Of a stretch of DNA of 64,000 nt, positions 51,601-63,600 are shown piece after piece. The DNA is from Spirometra erinaceieuropaei (taxonomy: Eukaryota > Platyhelminthes > Cestoda > Diphyllobothriidea > Diphyllobothriidae), in contig CACRXP010000426.1 of the NCBI GenBank assembly GCA_902702965.1, positions 463,363 through 527,362 of the forward strand, given 5' to 3'. Made by a program: the position numbers and the translations under genes. Each line of letters begins with the position of its first letter. The first letter of the stretch is position 1. The notes under the pieces were generated by a model. The model was not told the origin of the DNA and did not search any database. It saw only the letters and a program-made list of their open reading frames with translations.

Positions 51601-54600
51601 TAGCACTATCAAACCCGGAAAATTGCATTGATTTCACGCAGCAAGGTCGTGAAACACATGATCGGACGTCACGAACGTGATTTTGTGCCAGGCTTCATAA
51701 AACACGCATTTCTATTTCTAAGCAACGAAATTGTGCCGGAAATATTTATCATGCCTTTTCATTTAGTTGACGGTCCATTTTGTGAAAGTGTTCTGACTGA
51801 TTTCACGTTGGTTAGTGATTTTTCGTTAATTTAGACATATTTAATGAGATAAGTATTCAACCGTAAGTGCTATAAGCTCGTTATGTGAAATATTAAATAA
51901 TGAATACATTTTTATCCTGGCGAATACAAACTTCACTTCTGCTATGAGGCCTGGCCTTGGCACTGCTACCGGCATCAGGCCTTGCCGATACGGTTGTCTA
52001 ATTTGCATTAAGTACAGACGACAATCATTCACCTTTGTGATGTGTTCCCAGAGCTTTTCGTCCCTGAGGGCACCAGAAATTATGGCCAGATGAAGGATAT
52101 TGCGTGATGACTCATCCAGAGCATGCAGGTCGGCACCCAACTGGATGAGAGTGAGGGCCGCGGCGGTGGCACAATTCTTGATCGCGAGTAACAACGGGGT
52201 ACAACCTGACCAGTCCCGTAACTCCATCGGTGAAAGCTGGAAAGGAGGAGGAACGGCATCAGTGAACCAGGCAGAGACCGCTAACTGTTCACCAGGAAAA
52301 CATTTATAAAAAGCAGACATTGCCACTTCTGAGCCTGGATGAAAAGAGATTAAGTCTTCAAAAATCCAGCCAGTTTCGTCAAGTTTTTTCTCCGTTCTAT
52401 TTAATGACTGCATTTAGATAAGACTCCAAAGCAAATGTCGATCTGTCGAGTGAACGATCTCATGAAAAGTTGGCCGAAATTCTTAAATGCGTTTTCGATT
52501 AGGAAGGATTACTTGGTTGCGGTTGTAATACTGATTATCTTGCGACAAAATCTTATAACATTTCAGACTCAGTAGGATGTCAGTTTTGGAATACACTGCT
52601 TTTGAAGCAAGCAAGGACAGCAGAATTTAATGGCACCACAAAATTTCGCGACCGCTTCTCAACTGCTGCCGGTCGTTGCATAACAGAAATAACAAGTGAG
52701 AAAGGTACAAAGGTTTGAATTTCGACAGAGAAAATCGATGTAAAACAGCAAGGTCAACGTGTACTGTGCGTAGACTAATCGATAAAATGGTAACTTCAAA
52801 ATTCAACATAGGAATGAAAATGGGGAACTAGGCATGCCGAGGGATTTCGAAACTCAAAAGGGGCTCGGGTCTACCAGGGCAAGCTGAGGTTGACCACGTG
52901 GTCTAACTGTTTACATAGGTCGGGTTTCTCCCGCCGTATATAGGCTGCCTCCAGGTAACGCAATAACCGAGTAGTTCGTGCTCGAACTAATACTCGAAAA
53001 GACGTCTTAGGGTCAACCGAATGGCCACTATCAAGGAGATGTTTTGTAATGGAAGACCGTGGAGTCCTGTTCTCCTGCTTTAGAAGCCATTTGGGCAGGT
53101 GCTCAACTGCTCTGGCTGCCAGTTGCCTTTGCGTTCGTCCAATGTACTTGCATCCACAAGTACATGTAAATTCGTAAACACAATTTGACGTGGCGTGCAA
53201 CGACCAGCAGCAGTTGAGAAGCGGTCGCGAAATTTTGTGGTGCCATTAAATTCTGCTGTCCTTGCTTTCTTCAAATTCATTCCGGGGAAATATTCATTCA
53301 AAAATACACTGCTTCTCAATCTCCTGTAGAAACCGTACTGGGTAAATAATGACTACTTAAGTAGCATGCATTTTTCCCATTGATTTTCGATGGTCTTGCA
53401 TATTCAATTATATCTTATAGAAAACATGAACAAACATAGGCTTTTCTTAAGTCAATTAATAGAGGACCCCGTATTCTTTACATTTTATACTCAAGGCGGG
53501 AGTATACTTAGGTTTTGAAAAAGTTTCTAATTATGAGATTTTTAAGACCGCGCAAAGTCCATTCACATAGCACCATACCTCGTCGTTTATTATAGCTCCT
53601 CATGAAATGTACAACACAGTCCGCATTCATTGTAAAATTTTATGGACTCTCTATGATACCTTTTTAATGTTGTAGAAAAATATGTAATTTTGTTTACGCG
53701 GAACGTATGCACCTTGTAGACTGAAATCACTTAGCGCTAATGCAACGAATGACCGGGCTTCAAATTATTCGGGAATTAGAAGGCTTTCTAAAAACCCAAT
53801 TATAGTCCTTCCTTGAGTATAAAAGATAAAGACGACGTGATTTTCTATTAATTAACCGAAAGAAAACACATTTTTGTTAATGTTTTCTAAAGATATATTT
53901 GAATTTGCAAGACCGTCGAAAATCAATGGGAAAATACATGCTACTTAAGTAGTCATTTTTTACTCAGTACGGTTTCTACCGGAGATTGAGAAGCAGTGTA
54001 TTTCAAAGCTGACATCCTACTGAGTCTGAAATGTTATAAGATTTTGCCGCAAGATAATCAGCATTACAACCGCGACCAAGTAATCTTTCCTGATCGAAAA
54101 CGCACCGAAGAATTTCTGCCAACAGTTCATGAGATCGGTCACTCACTGTAACGTCACCGAAGGACAGCAGTTCAAATAACCCTTTACAATTCAAAAGTTA
54201 ACATTTATAAGAACTCCTTGTTCCTGTGTATAAGTACTTACTTGATCAGTCTCCGCACCTAAATAACCTGCTTGTAAGAGGTTGTCATTTGTTTAGGTAA
54301 ACGAAAGGTTTAAAAACGGTGGTAAGTTAATGAGTGTTTAATGGGGCCAGGAGTTAGCTTTTGAGATCTTAACTGTTAAATTGGAGGGGGCGATGACTAA
54401 ATATTACAATCTAGCGATACTGCGAGGAGGAAGAAGGAACAAAGAACACACGTTCATGGGCGTGGCACTCCGTAAACGAAAGACTTGAATGAAGTTATTC
54501 CACACACTCAACACTGAATTCTTCATTTTGATAGTCCTCCGTTCTGCTATCATTGGACTGCACTTTGAATGACTCTGTGGCATACAGCGATCTAGTGTTT

Positions 54601-57600
54601 TTGCAAGAGAATCAGGGAATATCGTCCAGGAGGAAGTAAAGACAGCGAATCCAAGATTAAATTTAACTTAGTCCAAGCACTTTATGTTTGCTTTGGTCAC
54701 GAGGTTGGTGCTGGTCGTGCTGTTAAGATGATCGGTTGGGCACGGAAGTGTGTCCGGACACATTTTTAAGTTCAGCCAGGTTTAAACTTGGCAGTCGCTT
54801 GAGTCGCGGACAGTTGGATTCGGGGTTATCCTACCTGCAGTCGGCCGGTAAGCGGAAAACTCCCTCGCCTCCCCCTCAATTTCCCCGACTTTGCCCAGGC
54901 GGAAGAACCAATCGGATGGGAACTCACGAAGCAGTACTGTCTCGAGGGTACAACTGGTGAACTAAGTTGCGGGATAATTATCATGTCCAAGATTCAAGCA
55001 ACACTCACAATTAACAAGAATCAAGTTGTTGCAGTTAGCCTTTGTCGCTATTGGTACACAAAACCTCACGTCTTTTTCGTTCGCCACAAGGTTTGCTGAC
55101 TCTGGTGCTGTTTTCGAGCAGGAACCCGAAACGGCCGTAACGTGAATTTCTTGTCCCAGCGATCGAGTTGCCGCCGCAACTTCCAGTAGTCTCGACTCTT
55201 GTCATTCAAACACGACGTTTGTAAGGAGGAGAGAGACAGAGAGACAGAGAGACAGATTGACTCCCAGCCTCTGCTAAACGCTAGCGAACTTCGTTAAAGC
55301 TGAGGTAGTGGATTAGAACTCACATGTTCAATCAACGCGGCAGTCATCTCAGCATGATTAAACTTTGCAGCCAAGTGGAGGGGAGTGCATCCCTGCTTGC
55401 AGACAGAGCAGAGCAGTTTCCCCGACTGTTCCGGTTGCCATTCGAGGAGACGATTGAGAACCGAGATGTCGCCTCGGCGACAAGCGAAATGAACCGCGTT
55501 GAAATCTTCGTTTTGTGTGGCCTCGACACAGGCGCCCATTCTGAGACAAAACTGTTAAGACAAGGAGACGAAATTGTAAAACCTCAGAGTACGAACATAA
55601 GACGGAAAAATAAGAGGCGATCTTTGGGAAAAAATTTACCGGCCTGAAGTTTCGGATTCTCACCCACTCGGACTCATTATCAGAGCGGACGTAGATGGGG
55701 CTGATTGAGGCACAAGGAGTGCAATATTTATGGGCCACAGTTGCCACGCAACCACATGCATTATATAATTGGCAGCTCCTGCGCCCACCAATGGGGGTCG
55801 TATCCGGTGCGACTATGACATCCGAGTTGTTAACTGTCGAAATGTAATCACTGTTGTGGAGGGTTGACATGATAATCACTCAACTCCAATTATCGATTGT
55901 CCGCATTCTCCCCACATGACCACTTACTTTGTTCAGGCCAATTCTCACCACAGATAACGGGACTTGGAGTTTGCTTCACTTGCTGATTGGCTGGACGCCG
56001 TAAGACCATCACTCAAGCAGCTCGCGTCTCACACAGTTTTCGTCTCTCGTGAGAATTTCAGCCTTGTCAACCTTGAAGATGAGGACCAACAAAGCATTAT
56101 CGCATCAGCGGGAGCCGCTATCTATAGCAGGCATGTAATAGCATGGCAACTGCAGCCTTTTTTAGTCTTTTTAAGTCTTAATATATTTCTTGGATAAAGT
56201 TCAGAAAATATTCTTTCTTGTGCATATTTGATAGCAGATAAAGTCTTCTTTAAATTTTATATCTAAAGCAGGAGCACTTTTTGCTTTTTAAAAAGCTTTC
56301 AAATGTAAAATTCTTTAAGACCACGAGATATCTAATTACCAAGCATCTTATCCGCCCATTTATTAATGCTGTTTGAAAAATATGCGACATTGTTCACATC
56401 CACTGCAAAATTCTGCGAGTACTATATGGCATTTTTGTAATAACACATGTTGACGTGTGATTTCCCTTTGTGGATGATACACAGCTTATAGCTTCGAAAC
56501 TTCGAATGAAACTACAGCGGCTGGTCATGTTCGGAAGTATTCGGGAACAAGGAAGGTTTTTAAAACCGAAAAGCACCCTCTTTTGGTGCAAAGCTTAATG
56601 ACGTTGTGGTCTGCCACCAAGTGAGCCAGAAGAATAAACAATTCTACGCGTGTTTTTTAGCAAATATTCTTGAAATTCTAAGGGCATCAAAAGTCGATGG
56701 CAAAATGTACACCATTTAAATAGCCATTACTTACAGAGTGCGGTTTTTGAAGGTAGCCGGAAAGAGGTTTGCTCAAAAGTCGACATCCTGATATGATCGA
56801 AATACCTTGTGATTACGCCGCGCAACACCTAGTCCTACAACCCTACTTAAGCAATCTTTTCTAATCAAAGCCTCAATGTAGAATGTCGACCAGCATTTCA
56901 TGAGATAACGCAGTTAATGTGGACGCGACCTGGTGCCTAACCAGGCCGCGTGTGGCATACGTAAACTTACTGTTCCAGCTTTGTCAGCCACCACACCCAA
57001 TCCCTGCACGAGAAAACTGACAAGCTTGGACTGTCAAATGGCGCGCGCGCGAGAGAGAGAAGAGAGGCAAGTCGATTCTGGGGCACTCATTTCCACGATA
57101 GATCAGGACATTCCTCATTATCAGAAACCTGACGTGCTTCAAAACTATCCCCAAGGGTGACTTTTTGGCTTGGAAAGCGGCCAGCCGATGAGATAACTCG
57201 ATTTTCACAGCAACCTTGTGTGGTTCCCAATGTGGCCTTTATGGCACCTCCACCTAGCCGCTTCCTTGGAGTTTCCGTGAAAACATGGTCCGTCGTGCAC
57301 GGACTGGGCCTGTGCGACACGCGTGTAGACGGACTGCTTGACTTAGTCAGCCATTTTGCCCGCTTCTCTCTGCAGTTGTTCACCGTAATCTTGTCACAGC
57401 GCCCAGGTGTTTGAGGGGGGGATGCAGTAGAGGCTTCGCAAGTCCGCCCAACCATAAACTAATTCACGCCCAAGTCGCCTGTGCTGCACCGACTCCATGG
57501 GACACGCGGTAGGCATCGTCGCCTGCGATGACCGAACTCTCCTATACCGGCTGTTTTGACATTGTCTTGTCATCGGGACTGGTGAGCAACAGATGAGGGA

Positions 57601-60600
57601 GTGTGGTAGGTGCTGCGCAAGTCAGCGGGACACACGGTGGACGTCGTCGTTCGCGAGGGCGGAGCTGACATACGGAAGTCGAAGGATGATGGCGGCCACA
57701 ACCGCGACGTCCTGCAAATAAAGCTGATTTACTTCTCGCAGAGATGGGAGGCCTGGTCACCATACTTTCCCCTATTTCCTGTCGGCGTGACTGTCTCTGA
57801 TGATGAGTTCAAGTGAGAATCCGAAACTTCAGGCCAATAAATTTCTTGGTCGACTGGTCAAATTTTCATCTTCAGAACTGCTTCCTGGAGCTCACCTGCT
57901 CGCTTCTACTAACGATATTTATCACAAAATAAAATGCGCAGGGGTGCACAGGTGTAAACGGAGACCTGAGTGCTCATTCAGGCCGGTATGCTTAGACCAG
58001 AGGCACTTCAGTCTGGCAACTACCACTGTTTACATCTCACGTACGTCGATCATTTCCAGGTTGCCGCAGTTTACCGCTGAGTGAAGCGGTGTCTCCCCCT
58101 CACTGTCAGTCAAATAGATCAAGTGCTGATCACTGAAGTTAACCTCGCTGTAGTTCGGTGCGTTGGTGGTTTCGTGATTGAAAAGCCTCTGGAGGCATTC
58201 AGTGCTGCCGGTGAGGACTGCCACATGCACACCATAATATCCGACAGCATCGGCCCTGTAGATATCAGCACCAGCCTGCAACTGTAAAGGGCAGTGGTGG
58301 GGGAAAGTATTATCGAGTTAGAGATTATTAGCGAAAGGAACAAAGGAGAAGAGACGTTGTAACTTTTGGCGGAAACTAATTCGGCCCTGCACATTGCACT
58401 CTTACTGCTAGTACTTATGTTTTCATCTTAGCTGCTAAAACAAGTATCTCCAAGGAAACAGCTTTACGTAATTAACAGTTCTCTTTCTATGACCGCTCTC
58501 AGTGTGACCTTGACCTTATTTTGACAAAGGCAGTTGAATTATAGCGTAGGCATTCAGGGTTACCCTTAAAGACATGTACATAGTGCCGCGGTCTTGTCCT
58601 TAAATCTATTTGACAACCGATTGTCAGCTACTTTGCCACCACCGACGTGAACTGCGGACCCCGCACTTTCAGGGCGAAACGAGAATACCCATTTGCGTTC
58701 GAGGTTAGGGCAGATTATCTCCCCTACATAATGGAGGGCTTCATTATTACGACGTTGAGGAAGAAGTCAGTTAACTTGACTACCCACATACTTAGCAGTT
58801 AATAGTTTAGACGCATCTCTCGCATATGTTTTGCCACTGGAAACACAACTGAGAGGAGTTGGGCTAGTTGGTTGAGCTTTCAGACCCTCCATTTTGCGCT
58901 GTTAGAAATAACTGCGTGAACTCGAATTGGAGTTCTTCTTCTAGTTTTCAGGTTCGACCCCGATGTTTATGTAAAAAATTTAAGCAGAATTACGAAAATC
59001 GTTAGCGAACAAGCCGCGCACTATGAGTGCCTGCCATCTCAAAAGTAGCACAAGTTGTCAGAAGTAAGTGGTTAAGATTAACACCCTGCAAAACGGCTAC
59101 ATCATGGTTTACATGTGGCAGGAACTACAACCGGTTCGAGGGCGCCGTCGACGTTTTCGTAGGAACTAGCCTATGGAGTGAGAGATTTATATCCCCTACC
59201 TTTTGCCACAACCACTGGGAGTCAGTGGTAAGTCAGAGTCAAAAAAGGTATAACAATATACTGAACGCAGTCAATCAGTTGACCCAAATTCCTTAACTCT
59301 ACGTGCCATAACACGAGTGTATCCGCAATACTGCGTGAAGCAGACCACACTTAGCAAGAAAGACTCCCCGTCTGACCTCATATGGATAAAAATGTCAAGT
59401 AAACGCGTGACCCTCACTGTCGTGGTTAGGATCTCACTCGATCTCATTCTGTCCATCCGCGAGCTTACTACTGACGACAAGGATCGTTGTGTCATAGGAT
59501 ACATACCACACATAATACACAAGCAGCTCACTAAGAATGCAACAGACTAGACGCAGACAGCTGTTTCGCGGTCGTTACCGATCATGAGTAAGTCATAGGC
59601 TATATAAAGTGAGGTACATAAACATGTCAAGTAAGCGTTTGATGATCGGCAACGACCGTGAAACAGCTGTCTGCATCTAGCCTGCCGCACTATTAGTGAA
59701 CTGCTTATGTCTCATCTGGATAAGCCTGAAAACCAAAGTGGTTTCAGGCTGCGACGGGATTTAATATTACAAAGAAGAAGCGAGTACTAGATAGGGGACG
59801 CGCAATGCCCTTAACGCTTTTGTGAGATAGAGTGAATTGCCAACTGCATCTGCTACAAGGAAATAAAAGTGCATTTATTCGGATTATTCTATGTTCATTT
59901 TTGTCTAACTGACCTCGTAGTTAAGTCCTGATTTATGGCTCAAGTATCTGTCAAATAGGGCTCCCGATTTATGATAAAATTGGACGTCTGCATAAAATCT
60001 GATGACTGTGGATAATTTTTGTAAAAATACTTCAGTTATTTCCTTTCGAAACTCAATAAGCTGCCGAATTTCCATATACTCTGACCTTACTGGACTCAAA
60101 AAGTTCGCAGCGCGGCAAATGCTTTCAATTTGGGCAACATTTTTTTGTCTGCAATACCATTGAACGGTACTGTGCATGGTGCACTTTTATGGTAGGTGAG
60201 ATCTGAAAATAAATGCAAACAGATATAAGGAACGACGATGGAGTTCCACTTTCTCTGTCATCTATTTATCCCTGAACAAACCCTACCTTCGGGGATCCGA
60301 AATTATAAAAATAAGACAATTATAACTTCAATCCTCATATATATATTCTGTTCACTTTGTCGATGGAATTGAAAACTGTTCAACAATAGGCACCCGTGAT
60401 TTTGCGAATGTGTTAGTGAAAAAACTAGCCCTTTCTCTCTTGTTTGACGTTAACCTATGTTTCCGTGAATATAGTAACCCTCATGTGGTCTATTGCAGAG
60501 CCACTGTTTTCCGAAAACTCAACTAGTTTTAGGATAGTTGTATCGGAACACATCTAAACTAGAATGGAAGACCAACTCACCACAACATCCAGACATTCAA

Positions 60601-63600
60601 CACTGTTCTTGCGACAGCAGCAATGAACAACTGTGCTGCCGAATTCGCCGGGTGCATTGATATCGATCGCCGAAGTATGCAGCAGTTTCTAAACTCAGCA
60701 GAATGTCTCAGGTTAAAAAACAGTAAGGAATTCTAGGGAAATATTTTGGAACAAATGGTTAGTTTTACGGTTTCTAGACTCGCAGCAGTTCGTTCGGACC
60801 TAGCAAGTTAAGAGCGCTGCATATGCAACATTTTTCAACCACCAGTGGTTGTCGATGAAATTAAGCCAGATAAAGAATTCATGCGCACTTCTGGACTATT
60901 TAAAAGTAGAAGTCAGCCACGTTTCTCCCTTCCTTGTTAATATCGCCCGATCACAGAGTAGCAGTAAATATATTACCGGCTACTTGTGCTCTAGACACGG
61001 AGCTGCAAGACGTGTGGTAGCAGGGCTTTTGCCTTGCAGTCAGGGCTGATCAGTCTAATCCATTCTTATTGGTTTTTTTGACTGCCCCACAACATTTTAA
61101 CCCACTTATTAGGGTCGAATAGACATACGCCCGCTCGTCGGGTTTTGATGCGAGTGGAAGGAATTTCATTGCCTCTTTTTATCCGTCTACTATCAGCGTT
61201 TTGCTGAACAGATACTACTTGGGTGGAAGCGAATATGCGAATTCCAGGTTCTTGTTGTAAAGAAGATGAAGACCCGGAGAGGCGACCCGTTGTCTCAGGT
61301 CGCCACTCACACCCTGGAGGAAGGCCACGAATTTAACTTTGCGAGCATGCGGATAGTGGCGCGGGCCAACAATAAGACAGGACGAGAACTGTTAGAGGCC
61401 TGGGTGTCTGACACCAACTCTATCAACAGGCACGTTGATCTACCCCCCTGCTATCACGCGGTCCGTTCCCGCAGCCAAGGGGCGAGACCCAATTTCCAGC
61501 CAAGGGTGCACGCAGTCACGCCACCATGAGACGGCGTGGGACCCAACTTATCGCGAATACCACCTTCTGCACTCATATCTCCCCCCCCCCTTCATGGCGT
61601 GACTACAAAAACCGTTCATTAGATGTTGCCTTCTCACAGTCTCTGACGATGGCCTCCTGTACGAGACCGAAAGCTCAGACTAATAAACCTACTGTCCCAG
61701 AGATCGGGCCTTCATCTTCTTTAGATACTACTTGTTTTCGAATTTAATCCCGCCACTTCCACGAACTCTCTCATGTTGCCTCGTGATGAGGTAAGCAATA
61801 AATTACGGCGTGGAAACTTTGGCCACAGTGGCAAAGCCTCCGAATGGCGTCAAGCAGTGATTAATACCGCTGGATAGTTAGGGAGCGTATGAACCGTTGT
61901 TATCCCTTTTCAGAGAGTTCATTCAAAGCGAAGAGGCCTTCCTCTGCGGACAATTCATTTTAAAGCAATTTTCCTGAACAAAACTTGGACATTTTTGGGT
62001 AGACAGCCCTTTCCATATATCCAGGCCATCTTCTTTGCCGCTGAGTGTCGCCGGCCAAAGTCGCATGTTTGAGCATGTCCTACTGCGAAGGAATAAGAAA
62101 AAGCGGCATAAGGCGCATTTTGAAGCGGGGAAAGCTGAATTTGCCCCCACCCCGAAGGTCGTGAAAGCCCGGATGTTGAAAATGCATTCGCCTTAGTGGT
62201 AGGGAAACAAATTCAGTTTTCCCAACTTCGATCCGAAAATCGGCGATATGACCCGCCATCAGACGCGTAATGGGGCTAACACGCTATGATTTGCTTTGTT
62301 GCACTGAGAACTACGAGGCACAGACAAATATGGAAGAAACGCTTTCAATATGGCAACTTTTTTCTCGGTTACGCTGAATTTGCTGAGGCTTTGGACAGAT
62401 ACGTAAAGTAGCAGACAGAAAACTGCCAGATGGTCCTTTGGCAAGCATTTGTAATATAAAAAGGTCAATATAGGGCGAGTTGTTTTTTCTGGAGCCGTGT
62501 CTAGAAATATGCAAGATGAATCAAAACGGTACATATTTAGGCAGGACGACGACTTTGTTTGCAAAACTCTATAAATGTATTAGGATGTGACCCGCAGGTC
62601 GTCCACAGGGCTTTTGTCAATGCTCCGTCAGTCAATAATTAGCGAGTAGACGAAGGAATTCGACAGTCCCTTGCAGTAGGGCTTCTGATGAGTACGTCCG
62701 TTATCGATTGTCATTTTGGAATAGCATTTGGTTCAACGATGAGGTTATCGTTTTTGACCCTCCGTTATCATAGTTATCCTTGTCATGATCATCTTCTTCG
62801 GGTTTAGATAGCTGCTGCCCTATCTGCCAACCCTCACGGCAAAATCGAGAAGTTTTTGATAAAATGTACAGATTTGAAAGACTACGCCTGAACTGTGTGT
62901 AAGCGCCGGAGAATTGGAAAATGTACACAAACTGTACGTAATTTCATAATTTACAAATATAGCTTTGCTGATATAACTCATGAATTGACGTGGTCCATAT
63001 TCGCGTAGACAGTACGGCACACATTTGGTGTTAAAACTTTTGTTTGTTGAATGGAACTAAGGCGCAGAAAGCTTTTTTTCAAAAAATGTTCATTTTAAAT
63101 CCATTTCATATAGGTAAAACCGGCCAGATCCGGGTGAAATCCGATGTTTCTCCATATCCAAGTGATTTCCTATGCCACTGAGTATAATAGGCCAAAACCT
63201 CCTTCTTGTTCGCTTTGAATTATAAAGAGCAGTAATTCAGGCATGAAGCGTTTCGAATAAGTCCTTTTTGGAAACGTCGACTCGGATTTCGCGTCAAGAG
63301 AGATCGACACGCCTTCAGCTAACAATGAAGCAGTCGACGGGTCCTCCGTCAGCCTCAACCTTTATCAATTACTTAATTTGTTATAAAGGCATTAAGAAGG
63401 AGGAATTGCAACGCGACTGACTCACTTTCAACGATTCAGCGTCATTGAGTTCGCAAGCCAAATGAATGGGTTGAACACCCTTCTCGTCTGCCAGCTCCAC
63501 ATTACTGCCCAATGAAATGAGATGAAGAAGAGCAGCAGTTTGGGAATGCGTAATGGCAAGATGCAGGGGTGTGTAGCCCTGAACGTTCCTCTGGTTGATA

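Noticed and set aside
51841..52413. 190-codon minus-strand open frame around the 52 kb ankyrin exon as a separate gene
   Set aside because: Only the part bounded by the acceptor at 52236 and donor at 52033 shows ankyrin similarity; the rest is read-through into introns.
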